A stretch of DNA of 35,165 nt from Sphingobacteriales bacterium (GCA_900299255.1 OMJB01000053.1:1-35165), one strand, 5' to 3'; positions 9,072-17,184 are shown, numbered from the stretch's first letter. Translations and numbers: made by a program. Notes: generated by a model not told the origin, from the letters alone.

Positions 9072-9671
9072 ATGTACCGGTTACTTATTTTTTCATTTGT
9101 ACTGTTTCTATTTGCCTGCAAACCCACGGTGTACCCGCCAAAGCCACAGGGTTACTACCTGATTGATACTCCTGCAGCACATAAATACCGGCTTTTTGAA
9201 GGCAAGGGCTATCCGTACACTTTTGAATACCCGGAATATGCCGAGGTGGTGAAGGATACTATGTTTATGGAAGAACATGCCGACAATCCCTACTGGATCA
9301 ATATTGTTATTCCATCGCTGGGCGGCATTATTAATCTTACATACAAGGAAATCACACCCAAAGAGCCACTCATAGACCTTGTACAGCGTGCCTACAATCT
9401 GTCGTTCTTCCATCACGATAAAGCACAATATATAGATGGTGCAAGCATGAATAATGGACAGAAGGTATATGTGGTTACGTATAGCCTGGGAGGTGATGCA
9501 GCATCTAAATACCAGTTTACAGCTACCGACTCTGTAAAGCACTTTATCAGGGGAGCCCTGTACTTTGATGTAACACCCAATGCCGACTCCCTGCAGCCAG
9601 CCTACGACTTTGTGCAGCGGGATATACAGCATATGCTGTGGACAATGCGGTGGAAAACCCCAGGGCAATAA
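9072..9671 (+). CDS. gldD: Gliding motility lipoprotein GldD
   Basis: I start it at ATG 9072, which opens onto a lipoprotein signal peptide (MYRLLIFSFVLFLFAC, lipobox LFAC with C16); the frame extends to 8994 but the extra 26 residues are not signal-like and cross the repeat region. The 199-residue product has the GldD hallmarks: KPQGYYLIDTP, KYRLFEGKGYPYTFEYPEYAEV, an NPYWINIVIPSLGG segment, LTYKEI and a C-terminal FVQRDIQHMLWTMRWK. GldD is a periplasm-facing lipoprotein needed for gliding and for T9SS function in Flavobacterium. Its presence agrees with the many T9SS substrates here. It is monocistronic as far as seen, and divergent from the DUF3467 gene. Confidence 0.92.
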   Translation: MYRLLIFSFVLFLFACKPTVYPPKPQGYYLIDTPAAHKYRLFEGKGYPYTFEYPEYAEVVKDTMFMEEHADNPYWINIVIPSLGGIINLTYKEITPKEPLIDLVQRAYNLSFFHHDKAQYIDGASMNNGQKVYVVTYSLGGDAASKYQFTATDSVKHFIRGALYFDVTPNADSLQPAYDFVQRDIQHMLWTMRWKTPGQ

Positions 9672-9719
9672 GCCTGCCAGCCCCCACCTGCGGTGTAAAT
9701 ATTTTTGAATAGTACATAG

Positions 9720-9750
9720 TTGCTAAGGTGCGGATATAGTCTTACTTTTG
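9720..9750 (+). promoter_or_regulatory. Bacteroidota promoter (TTG-N20-TACTTTTG) for the tRNA region
   Basis: TTG at 9720-9722 is followed after 20 bp by TACTTTTG (9743-9750), which fits TAnnTTTG. It lies 53 bp before the first base of the tRNA-Arg-like sequence at 9804 and well before the GIY-YIG gene. It would transcribe the disrupted tRNA, the nuclease gene and possibly the intact tRNA-Arg. Confidence 0.6.
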
Positions 9751-9799
9751 CAACTCTTTAAAAATGGAAGCCGTGCAGTATCCGGTTGATTTTTTTTAG

Positions 9800-9828
9800 A
9801 ATTGGTTGCGTAGTTCAATGGATAGAAT
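9800..9828 (+). repeat. 29-bp direct repeat, left copy (tRNA-Arg 5' end)
   Basis: Identical to 10130-10158 over 29 bases, 330 bp apart. It holds the acceptor 5' strand (GGTTGCG) and the whole D-arm of a tRNA. The two copies bracket the GIY-YIG gene. Confidence 0.9.
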
Positions 9829-9891
9829 ACCCGCCCGTACCGAACGGTACGTTCGGGCAGGGAAGTTTCCTAAACTTTTGATACAGGTTCG
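9804..9891 (+). pseudogene. Disrupted tRNA-Arg(CCU), 5' part with hairpin insert
   Basis: The order is: acceptor strand GGTTGCG, D-arm GTTCAATGGATAGAAT, a 34-nt GC-rich hairpin (9829-9862), an anticodon stem-loop with loop TTCCTAA (anticodon CCT, 9867-9873), a variable loop, then CAGGTTCGA of the T-arm. There the tRNA stops: the 3' half of the T-stem and the 3' acceptor strand are missing, and the ATG of the GIY-YIG gene follows directly. An intact tRNA of the same specificity lies at 10315. It cannot form a normal tRNA as it stands. Confidence 0.75.
9829..9862 (+). repeat. GC-rich hairpin inside the broken tRNA
   Basis: CCCGCCC (9830-9836) pairs with GGGCAGGG (9855-9862) with one bulged A. 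Inside it GTACCG (9837-9842) pairs with CGGTAC (9845-9850) around AA. It sits exactly between the D-arm and the anticodon stem, where tRNAs have a single nucleotide. Confidence 0.75.
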
Positions 9892-10143
9892 ATGTTTTAT
9901 ACTTACGTTATTCAGAGTAAAAACGATTCGGGGTATTATTACAAAGGACATTGTCAGGACATAGAAGTAAGGCTAAAGGAACACAATAGCGGAAAAACAA
10001 AATCGAATAAACACGAGGCGCCATTTCTTCTGGTGTACTTTGAGACTAGTGAGACAAGAGAAGAAGCAATTGAAAAAGAGAAATATTGGAAAACTGCTGC
10101 GGGTAGGAGATATTTGCAGAAGAAATTAAAATTGGTTGCGTAG
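9892..10143 (+). CDS. GIY-YIG domain nuclease nested in tRNA-Arg sequence
   Basis: An 83-residue single-domain GIY-YIG protein. The variant motif is TYV...YKG (residues 4-6 and 17-19), followed by the conserved Arg in VRLKEHN, the SGKTKSNK segment, a LVYFET strand, the catalytic-type Glu in TREEAIEKE, and the C-terminal YWKTAAGRRYLQKK helix. The order and spacing are those of small UvrC/homing-type GIY-YIG proteins. The start codon lies in the T-loop of the broken tRNA-Arg (GGTTCGATG); the nearest in-frame upstream stop is the TAA of the anticodon loop (9871-9873). The stop codon TAG (10141-10143) is part of the second copy of the tRNA 5' end, which also encodes the last residues LVA. The gene therefore exactly fills the space between two tRNA pieces. 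It probably nicks or cuts DNA; its target is inferred to be the tRNA gene. Confidence 0.88.
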   Translation: MFYTYVIQSKNDSGYYYKGHCQDIEVRLKEHNSGKTKSNKHEAPFLLVYFETSETREEAIEKEKYWKTAAGRRYLQKKLKLVA

Positions 10144-10158
10144 TTCAATGGATAGAAT
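10130..10158 (+). repeat. 29-bp direct repeat, right copy (tRNA-Arg 5' end)
   Basis: Second identical copy of 9800-9828. After 10158 the sequence no longer fits a tRNA: the anticodon stem does not pair and no T-arm is present. It supplies the stop codon of the GIY-YIG gene. Confidence 0.9.
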
Positions 10159-10314
10159 GTCGGGTTCTTAAACAAATCGGTTCTTTGAATGATAAACTTC
10201 AATAAAATCAATGGTTTACAAATTTTGGGGAAACCAACTGAGCAGTAAAGTGAGCAGTGATTGTGTCAGTGCGAACTAAGTTTGGTTAAATTTGACCGAA
10301 GATTTATCAAAATT

Positions 10315-10389
10315 GGCCCTGTAGTTAAATGGATATAACCAGCGTTTCCTAAACGTTAATTCCAAGTTCGATTCTTGGCGGGGCTACCA
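10315..10389 (+). tRNA. tRNA-Arg (anticodon CCU)
   Basis: All four arms fold. The acceptor GGCCCTG pairs with CGGGGCT (with G-T pairs), followed by discriminator A and an encoded CCA. The D-arm is GTTA/TAAC. The anticodon arm AGCGT-TTCCTAA-ACGTT gives anticodon CCT. The T-arm is CCAAG-TTCGATT-CTTGG. It is followed at once by a terminator hairpin and a decayed integrated element, so its 3' half probably served as an attachment site. Confidence 0.93.
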
Positions 10390-11425
10390 AAGCGGAATTC
10401 CCAGTCACAAGCTGGGAATTTTTATTTACTGCCCCCTTGAAACCCCTTGATTTTACAATACTTTGGCGCAAAAACAGATTGATTCCAGAAGTTCGATAAT
10501 CCTGTTTTTCACGATCATATACCAATGGCGAATTTATTACTGCTTTTTGCAATCTCTTCCTACCATGAACATCACAAGAATTGTAGATTTCATTGAGGTT
10601 TTCAAGCATTTTTAAGCCAGAATCTACATTGTCTGAAAAGTTCGATAATTGATCTTCACACTCCTAGAGTTGTGGGCGCAATACTTCCAATTCTGAATTA
10701 ATTTGTGACTTGGCTATTTCATAAATCTCATTATCTATTTCACCAGTTGCATATCTGATTTTAACTTTGTTTAGTTTCTCTTCCTTTTCCTGAACAGATT
10801 TAAGAAGCCAAGCGTGGCGTTCATTTTTTCTTTTTGTACATCATGCATTAAATCATTTAATTCAATCTTTACTTGATGTTTAATTTATTCAGGAATTGAA
10901 ATATGGCTTAATAGGGCATTAAATTTATTGTCCAGTATTACATTGCTAACATTGAGTCTACACCCCTTTGTATTGCATTTATAGTAGTACTTATCCTTCA
11001 CTTTTTTATAATATCCAGTTAGGTTTTTACCGCATTTGTCACATTTCAAAAAGCCTTTCAAAGCTAAATGATCGTATTCAGATTCTAGCTTTCGATATTC
11101 CCTACAATAATTAGGATCATTTACTTTTAACCATAAGTCCTCAGTTACTAGAGGTTCATGAATGCCTTTAATAAGCTCATTTTCTTCTAGTAAACCATGT
11201 GTTATTATTCCACAATAAAATGGATTCTCTAAAATTCGATAGCAATATTTCTCCTTTACATTTAGACCTTTATTGCGCACAATTTGGTAAATCTCTGACA
11301 CCTCCAACTTCCTTTCACCTCTTAAATGGAACATATCTCTTATTAAATCAGCGTTTTTCCCATCGGGTACACAAATACTTCGTTTTCCTCGTATCACTTT
11401 TTTGTAACCGACCAATGGCCTATAT
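10349..11425 (-). pseudogene. Large serine recombinase, 5'-deleted and disrupted
   Basis: Read on the minus strand from 11425, this is the middle and C-terminal part of a large serine recombinase. It starts in the Recombinase domain (VGYKKVIRGKR, then CVPDGKNADLIRDMF and YCYRILENPFYCGII), followed by the zinc ribbon (CDKCGKNLTGYY ... YYKCNTKGC) and a coiled-coil C-terminus. The catalytic resolvase domain is absent. Damage visible: a TAA stop at 10885-10887 after HISIPE, a one-base loss in the A-run at 10822-10827, and a TAG at 10664-10666; the correct frame resumes as MLENLNEIYNSCDVHGRKRL. The frame continues to 10349, reading antisense through the 3' half of the tRNA-Arg (VAPPRIELG). Large serine recombinases integrate phages and genomic islands; this copy is inactive. 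Confidence 0.88.
10396..10423 (+). terminator. Rho-independent terminator of the tRNA-Arg
   Basis: A perfect 9-bp stem AATTCCCAG (10396-10404) / CTGGGAATT (10412-10420) with a 7-nt loop is followed by TTTATTT. It begins six bases after the encoded CCA. Confidence 0.8.
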
Positions 11426-11980
11426 GTGAATAGAGGGGTTGAGGCTTTTATTAGAACATACGGATACAATGACAAACTTGGACGGGAAGCCAGAATGAAT
11501 TTTGGTGGCATTCATAAATATGGGGAAATACAGCCATCAACTCAATTGAAGTTAGTATTAGAAGGTTACAACAAAGAAAAACAGAAAATAGAGGATACCG
11601 ACGGCTTTATGGGTCTAACGGATTCATCCGGTAACATTGCTGCCTCATGGTCTTTTGCTTCTTTGTTAAAACACTGGAATACCAAGCACGCTAATGCATG
11701 TTATGTCCCATCTTTAAACAGAAAAATGGTTAATGGCATCTTTACCCAGCAGTATTCGTACGGCAATCTTGTTATGCTTGGCTCCAATACTGACTTTTCC
11801 ATTTTCCTTAAGCAAGTAGCAGACGGGCATATATATTATGACCCTGGAATAAAACTGGAATTAGCTATCCCCGATGTGCGTAAGCAAAATATAAAACGGC
11901 GAAGTCAATTCAGAATAAAAGCAAGTAGTTTGCGCAGCCTGTATAAAGAAAATGAAGTCGTAAATCTAGAAAATATATAG
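11426..11980 (+). pseudogene. MvaI/BcnI-type restriction endonuclease, C-terminal fragment
   Basis: The open frame starts at a GTG (11426) with no ATG and no plausible leader; it is open only back to 11408, so the 5' end is lost. The 184 residues fit my recollection of the C-terminal half of MvaI/BcnI-family type II enzymes: FIRTYGY, GREARMNFG, LVLEGY, WSFASLLKHWNTKHANACYVPS, YSYGN, TDFSIFLKQVADGHIYYDPGIK, KRRSQFRI, and SLRSLYKEN at the end. The N-terminal region that carries the catalytic D/E-x-K residues in MvaI is missing, so it should be inactive. Its broken 5' end touches the broken 5' end of the recombinase pseudogene on the other strand. No methyltransferase gene is present in the window. 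Confidence 0.7.
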
Positions 11981-12125
11981 CAACTACTTTTATTAAGTCA
12001 ATATTGATTTACTAAAACGCAAATGACTATTTTTTGCCTCCACTTGGCTTCCTTTCATATTTTGCTTTAACCAGATTGTTATCTTGTACCAAAATTGAAA
12101 AAACACACGAATCCCGTCTAACAAT

Positions 12126-12136
12126 CCCCCCCCCCC
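12126..12136. repeat. Eleven-base poly-C tract
   Basis: Eleven consecutive C residues in an otherwise AT-rich intergenic stretch between the restriction-enzyme fragment and ppk, 66 bp upstream of the ppk -7 box. Tracts of this length are prone to length change by slippage. Confidence 0.95.
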
Positions 12137-12201
12137 AATATTAATTAATTGTAAAGCTTTCGTTACCAACTGATTTAACATAGCAGGCGGGTATTAGTGT
12201 G

Positions 12202-12209
12202 TAACTTTG
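12202..12209 (+). promoter_or_regulatory. -7 box TAACTTTG for ppk-ppx
   Basis: Exact match to TAnnTTTG, 43 bp before the ppk start codon. No clear TTG at -33. It is the only consensus box between the island remnant and ppk. Confidence 0.5.
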
Positions 12210-12252
12210 CAGTGGTCCCAGTCGGGGTACTATACTTAGTGCTTTTTTCCTC

Positions 12253-14325
12253 ATGTTTAAATCTACCAAACAGACTATAATACGCGATATAAGCTGGCTG
12301 GCTTTTAATGCCCGTGTGCTGCAGGAGGCCGGCGATGAAAGCAACCATATTCACGACAGGCTGCGCTTCCTGGGTATCTTCTCCAATAACCTCGATGAGT
12401 TTTTCAGGGTGCGGGTAGCAGCCCTCAATAAGATGCTTACACTGGGTAAGGCAGCTAAAATGCACCTGGAAGCCAACCCCGAGAAAATACTGAAGAAGAT
12501 ACAGCAGATAGTGATCAGCCAGCAGGTAGAGTTTGATAGAGTATACGCTGCTATCATTGATGAGCTGGAACACAAAAAGGTGTTCATCAAAAACGAAAAA
12601 CAGCTTACCAAAAAACAGAAGGAGTTTGTACATAAGGTATTTGAGGAGAAGGTACGCACACAGATCATCCCGCTGATGATAGAGACGATACCGCACATGC
12701 CTTTGCTGCGCGATAAGTCTATTTACCTGGCCTGCGTGCTGGGCAACTCAAAAGACTCTATGCTGCAGCGCTACGCACTAATAGAGATACCCACCAGGGT
12801 GCTGCCACGGTTTATAGCACTGCCCACCGAAAAAGACGAAACCCATATTATCCTGCTGGAAGACATAATTAGGCTGAACCTGCCCGGGCTGTTTGCCCCG
12901 TTTGGTTTCGACCGGTTCATGGGTTACATCATTAAAGTAACACGCGATGCAGAGCTGGAGATAGACAACGACCTGAACACAAATCTGATCTCGCAACTGG
13001 AGAAGGGGCTGAAGAACCGCAAGCGGGGCCGCGCTACCAGGTTTGTGTATGACAGGGAAACAGACCCGCGCCTGCTCAACTTCCTGATAAAACGCCTGGG
13101 GCTTACAAAAAAAGACAATCTGATAGCCGGCGGGCGCATACATAATTTCAAAGATTTTATAGATTTCCCTGCCTCCATTTTCAATGATATAAAGCCACGG
13201 CCCAGAGCTTTCATACACCCGCTGCTGCAGCAGCCATGCAGAATTATGAATGTACTGGAGCAGCGCGATGTCATGCTACACTTGCCCTATCACTCTTTTG
13301 ATTCGATCATTGATCTGCTGCGCGAGGCAGCTATTGATCCACTGGTAACGAGCATACGCATAACCTGCTACCGGCTGGCGCGCAACTCAAAGATCATTAA
13401 CGCTCTGATCAATGCGGTGCGCAATGGCAAGGAGGTAACGGTGGTGCTGGAACTGCGTGCCCGGTTTGACGAAGAGGCTAATCTGCGCTGGAAAGCACAA
13501 CTGGAAGAAGAGGGTGTGAAAGTGGTACTGGGCCTGCACGACATGAAGGTACATGCCAAGCTCTGTGTGATAAAGAAACGGGAGTTTAACCGCACCAGGC
13601 AGTATGGCTTTATCTCAACCGGCAACCTTAACGAGAACACCGCCCGCTACTATGGCGACCATACCCTGCTCACCACCGACCGCAACATACTGGCCGATGT
13701 GAACAGGATATTTGACTATATAGAAAATCCGGCCAAGAAAGCTTCCCTGCTCAGGAACTGCAAAACACTGCCTGTATCGCCGCTAAATATGCGCAAAACG
13801 ATGCTGCTGCAAATCAATAAACAGATTGTAGCTGCCCGCAAGAAGAAACCGGCTGCTGTAACCATAAAACTGAACAGCCTTGTAGACCATGCCCTTACAG
13901 AAAAGCTGTATGCCGCAGCCAGGGCAGGTGTGGATATAAAGTTGGTGATAAGGGGTATATGCTGCGCCTATACAGAGCAGAAATCCTTTAAAGGGCATAT
14001 GAAAGCCATCAGTATTATAGACGACTACCTGGAACATGCGCGGGTGTTTATTTTTGGTACTGATAAAGGCCCCAGGGTATTTATCTCATCGGCCGACTGG
14101 ATGATACGCAACCTGGACCATCGGGTAGAGGCCGCCTGCCCCATATACGATGAAGAAATACAGCAGGAACTGAAAGATATTCTGGATATTCAGCTTGCGG
14201 AGAATGTAAAAGGGCGTATATTAGATAACGAACAGCACAACGAATATGTGAAAAGAGATAAAAACACAGTTCGGGTGCGTGCTCAGGAAGCTATCTATAC
14301 ATACCTGAAGAACAAAAGTTATTAA
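12253..14325 (+). CDS. ppk1: Polyphosphate kinase 1
   Basis: A 690-residue full-length PPK1, which reversibly transfers the gamma-phosphate of ATP onto polyphosphate. The N-terminal domain begins with the family signature RDISWLAFNARVLQEA and RLRFLGIFSNNLDEFFRVRV. The head domain follows, then the two phospholipase-D-like catalytic domains. The phospho-accepting histidine corresponds to H434 in MKVHAKLCVI, and the second active-site histidine to H623 in NLDHRVE. STGNLNENTARYYGDHTL and FGTDKGPRVFISSADWM are also present. It is directly followed by ppx in the same frame after two stop codons. Making and degrading enzymes in one operon is a common arrangement for polyphosphate metabolism. Confidence 0.97.
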   Translation: MFKSTKQTIIRDISWLAFNARVLQEAGDESNHIHDRLRFLGIFSNNLDEFFRVRVAALNKMLTLGKAAKMHLEANPEKILKKIQQIVISQQVEFDRVYAAIIDELEHKKVFIKNEKQLTKKQKEFVHKVFEEKVRTQIIPLMIETIPHMPLLRDKSIYLACVLGNSKDSMLQRYALIEIPTRVLPRFIALPTEKDETHIILLEDIIRLNLPGLFAPFGFDRFMGYIIKVTRDAELEIDNDLNTNLISQLEKGLKNRKRGRATRFVYDRETDPRLLNFLIKRLGLTKKDNLIAGGRIHNFKDFIDFPASIFNDIKPRPRAFIHPLLQQPCRIMNVLEQRDVMLHLPYHSFDSIIDLLREAAIDPLVTSIRITCYRLARNSKIINALINAVRNGKEVTVVLELRARFDEEANLRWKAQLEEEGVKVVLGLHDMKVHAKLCVIKKREFNRTRQYGFISTGNLNENTARYYGDHTLLTTDRNILADVNRIFDYIENPAKKASLLRNCKTLPVSPLNMRKTMLLQINKQIVAARKKKPAAVTIKLNSLVDHALTEKLYAAARAGVDIKLVIRGICCAYTEQKSFKGHMKAISIIDDYLEHARVFIFGTDKGPRVFISSADWMIRNLDHRVEAACPIYDEEIQQELKDILDIQLAENVKGRILDNEQHNEYVKRDKNTVRVRAQEAIYTYLKNKSY

Positions 14326-14328
14326 TAA

Positions 14329-15228
14329 TTGATACTGGCGGCAATTGATATAGGGTCTAATGCGGCAAGGCTGCTGATCAGCGAGGCATCTGTTTACAAA
14401 GACGGATCAGTGGATTTTACAAAAATGAACCTGCTGCGTATCCCGCTCAGGCTGGGGTTTGAGGTGTTTGATACCGGGGCAGTAAGCGATGCAAAGAAGA
14501 AAAAGCTCATAGAAACGCTGAATGCCTACAAGCTGCTGATGAGCATATACAATGTAGAAGCTTACAGGGCCTGCGCCACATCGGCCATGCGCGATGCTGC
14601 CAACGGGCCGCAGGTCATGAAGGACATTCTTGAAGAGACCGGGATAAAAATTGACATCATCAGCGGCCAGGAGGAGGCAAGCATTATATACGAAACCCAT
14701 ATTGCAGAGCAGCTCAGCAGCAACAAATCTTACCTGTATATAGATGTGGGCGGTGGCAGCACTGAGGTTACCATGTATTCTCAGAACCATACCATATTCA
14801 AGGAGTCGTTTAATATAGGCACCATACGTATGCTGCACAATAAGGTTACCGACGAGCAGTGGGAACATATGAAGTGGTATATCAAAACCCATACACGGGC
14901 CTATCAGCCGCTTGAAGCCATAGGCACCGGTGGCAACATCAATAAAATATTCTCCATTTCGAAACGGAAAGAGGGCAAGCCGCTGTCATCAGAACTGCTG
15001 AAAGACTACTACAAGGAACTCAGTAATACACCGCTGGAAGAGCGCAAGCACCTTTACCAGTTCAGGGACGACCGTGCAGATGTAATTGTGCCGGCACTGC
15101 AGGTATATATCTCTATTATGCGCTGGTCGCTGGCAGATGAAATTTATGTACCAAAAATCGGCCTTGCCGACGGGCTTATCAAAATGCTCTACAAGGAGCA
15201 GTGTTCCGCAAAAGCAACCGGGGTTTAA
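14329..15228 (+). CDS. ppx: Ppx/GppA family exopolyphosphatase
   Basis: A 299-residue single-core Ppx/GppA phosphatase of the actin-like ATPase fold: DIGSNAARLLI at 7-17, an ATSAMRDA strand, the catalytic-type Glu in SGQEEA (E115/E116), DVGGGSTE at 139-146, GTGGN at 199-203 and a C-terminal LADGLIK. It lacks the C-terminal HD-like domain of long E. coli Ppx, like many short homologues. The start is TTG at 14329, three bases after the ppk stop (TAA TAA TTG), and ATA follows; no ATG is available before DIGSN, so the unusual start is well supported. It should split terminal phosphate from polyphosphate or pppGpp. Translation is probably coupled to ppk. Confidence 0.93.
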   Translation: MILAAIDIGSNAARLLISEASVYKDGSVDFTKMNLLRIPLRLGFEVFDTGAVSDAKKKKLIETLNAYKLLMSIYNVEAYRACATSAMRDAANGPQVMKDILEETGIKIDIISGQEEASIIYETHIAEQLSSNKSYLYIDVGGGSTEVTMYSQNHTIFKESFNIGTIRMLHNKVTDEQWEHMKWYIKTHTRAYQPLEAIGTGGNINKIFSISKRKEGKPLSSELLKDYYKELSNTPLEERKHLYQFRDDRADVIVPALQVYISIMRWSLADEIYVPKIGLADGLIKMLYKEQCSAKATGV

Positions 15229-15229
15229 A

Positions 15230-17176
15230 TCACCAGTGTACCAGTTTAATCTGCTCAGGCTTTGAGCCGCTTATATTCAGGTAGTAATTGCCGGCAGGCA
15301 GGTTGCTTCCTGGCACCTGTGCGGCACCCTTGCTGCTGCGGCCACGCCACAATACCCTGCCTGCCACATCTGTGAGGGTGAGTGCTGTATCATCGGGCAG
15401 GTTGCCTACCTGCCAGAAGTTGCGGGTGGGGTTAGGGAAGACAGTGATACTGCCGGGCTGCACCTCGGGCACAGCAAGGCTGTATCTGAGCATGGTATCC
15501 TGTGTTATAAACCCTACACGGGTGCATAAGGTAACCGCATCGGGGTTCAGGTACACATTGGTTACAGTAGGCGCCCAGTCAAAAGTATATACCTGGGTAT
15601 CGAGGCTGTTATATACTTTGATAAAAGTATCTGCACCGGCAGCATGCAGCTGTAGCTCCAGCGGCGTACTGAAGTGTGGCGTGGTAGCCGGGCAGGATGT
15701 GGATTGTATCAGCTTTACAATAGCAGTAGTACCCACCTGGTCCCACGTTACTTTATATTTCGGGAAGCCCTTGCCATATATCCACTGGTTAAAGAAAGTA
15801 TCAAGGCTCATGCCATACTCGGCTTCGGCTATTGCCTTCAGGTCGGTTGTGGCTGCATTGCCAAGCCTGTAGGTTTGCTGGTAGGTGCGCAATACATTGA
15901 AAAAGTTGCTGTCGGCGGGTGCTATGTAGCGCAGCATACTTACTACCATTGCAGCCTTGTCATAAACAGTATTGCGGTTAAAAATCGTAGTGGCCCCTGA
16001 AGTATCAGTTACAAATACTTGCCCGCACACCGGCGACATAGCGCGGCCCAGATTGCCCTGCCGCAGCACCAGAGCGGCAGCGGCCCCCCAGAAATGCTCG
16101 GTATACAGTGCTTCGGCATAAGTAGCAAAACCCTCGCTCAGCCACACTTCTCCCCAGCGGCTGTAGGTAACATTGTCGCCAAACCACTGGTGGCACAGCT
16201 CGTGTGCTATAGTACGTGTATCTGGCACACCTATAGTGGTCATGGTCTGGTTTTCCATACCGCCGCCAAGGGTTGTGTAGCAGACACCATATTTTTCCTT
16301 CCAGAACGGATACCTGCCAAATATGGTTGAGAAGTAATCAACGATCTGTGGTATCGTATCAAAATTAATCTTGTACACCGGATTGAACGTGGCTGTATCA
16401 GCCAGGAAATTCTGCACCAGCATAGAGTCTGTGCTGCCGGTAAAATACATATACGCCTTATACTCGGCATACCTGGCCACGGCAATAGATACCAGGTAAT
16501 AGGCAATGGGGTAATGTGTTTGCCAGTGGTATTTCCAGTAGCCGGGCGTAGTTGTTGTATCCAAATTTACCAGTAGCCCGTTGCTGCCATCCACCACACC
16601 GCGCGGCACAGTTACAACCATATCTACCGAATCTATCTTGTCGTTTACCGATTGCTTGCAGGGCCACCAGTCCTTGGCCACCCAAGGGTCGCTTACAGTG
16701 TACACCATATGCGTGCCACCGGCTGATACAGCATGTGTAACCCCGTTAAAAAAACCACTGCCTGAAGGAGGCGTGCCATGGTAGGTAATCTGCGCTATAA
16801 CAGTTGTTCCGGCCGCTGCGGTGGCGGGCAGAGTAATGGTTCTAACAAAACCAGAAGAGGCAACTGTAACTGCCACGCCATTTATCAGTGCCGCATCTAT
16901 GTGCATGAGTGAGTCCAGCTCAAAAACGTAGATGCTCATCATTGGTGCGGTTACCACAAAGGTGGTAGTAACTGTGCCGCTTATATAGGTGGAGGTATCT
17001 GTAAGGTGGAGGTCAAGATGGAGATGCTTGATATCGTAATCTCCTTCTGCAGGGTCGGCCAGGGTTGTTTTGGCAGCAGCAGCGCTTTTTTTATCGCGCC
17101 CTCCTGCAAAAGTATCAGCTGCAGTCAGTAATAGCAGCACAGCAACAATCCAGTTGAATTTCATAAGATACCGCAT
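15230..17176 (-). CDS. M1 family zinc metallopeptidase with T9SS sorting domain
   Basis: A secreted aminopeptidase N-like enzyme. The frame opens at 17227, but a promoter-like box lies at 17185-17192, so I start at ATG 17176 (an ATG at 17164 is also possible and gives a clean signal peptide, [21 protein letters not shown]). Numbering from 17176, the exopeptidase motif GGGMENQT precedes the zinc site [10 protein letters not shown] (H325, E326, H329), with the third ligand E348 in [13 protein letters not shown], 18 residues after the second His. The N-terminal beta domain and a C-terminal T9SS type A sorting domain ([27 protein letters not shown]) flank the catalytic part. It probably trims peptides outside the cell. 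It is tail to tail with ppx, one base after its stop. Confidence 0.95.
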   Translation of the reverse strand: MRYLMKFNWIVAVLLLLTAADTFAGGRDKKSAAAAKTTLADPAEGDYDIKHLHLDLHLTDTSTYISGTVTTTFVVTAPMMSIYVFELDSLMHIDAALINGVAVTVASSGFVRTITLPATAAAGTTVIAQITYHGTPPSGSGFFNGVTHAVSAGGTHMVYTVSDPWVAKDWWPCKQSVNDKIDSVDMVVTVPRGVVDGSNGLLVNLDTTTTPGYWKYHWQTHYPIAYYLVSIAVARYAEYKAYMYFTGSTDSMLVQNFLADTATFNPVYKINFDTIPQIVDYFSTIFGRYPFWKEKYGVCYTTLGGGMENQTMTTIGVPDTRTIAHELCHQWFGDNVTYSRWGEVWLSEGFATYAEALYTEHFWGAAAALVLRQGNLGRAMSPVCGQVFVTDTSGATTIFNRNTVYDKAAMVVSMLRYIAPADSNFFNVLRTYQQTYRLGNAATTDLKAIAEAEYGMSLDTFFNQWIYGKGFPKYKVTWDQVGTTAIVKLIQSTSCPATTPHFSTPLELQLHAAGADTFIKVYNSLDTQVYTFDWAPTVTNVYLNPDAVTLCTRVGFITQDTMLRYSLAVPEVQPGSITVFPNPTRNFWQVGNLPDDTALTLTDVAGRVLWRGRSSKGAAQVPGSNLPAGNYYLNISGSKPEQIKLVHW

Positions 17177-17184
17177 GTTATCCT

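Noticed and set aside
9829-10143. Group I intron with GIY-YIG homing nuclease in a tRNA
   Set aside because: No intron core elements are visible, the 3' tRNA exon is absent, and the ORF begins inside the T-loop and not within an intron loop.
10134-10205. A second tRNA starting in the right 29-bp repeat (loop-like TTCTTAA, possibly Lys CUU)
   Set aside because: The anticodon stem does not pair and no T-arm or 3' acceptor strand can be found, so only the 5' end of a tRNA is present.
12218-12234. CAGTCGGGGTACTAT as a right attachment site (attR) for the tRNA-Arg element
   Set aside because: It shares only a few bases with the tRNA 3' end (GGCGGGGCTACCA) and is not convincing without an intact element for comparison.
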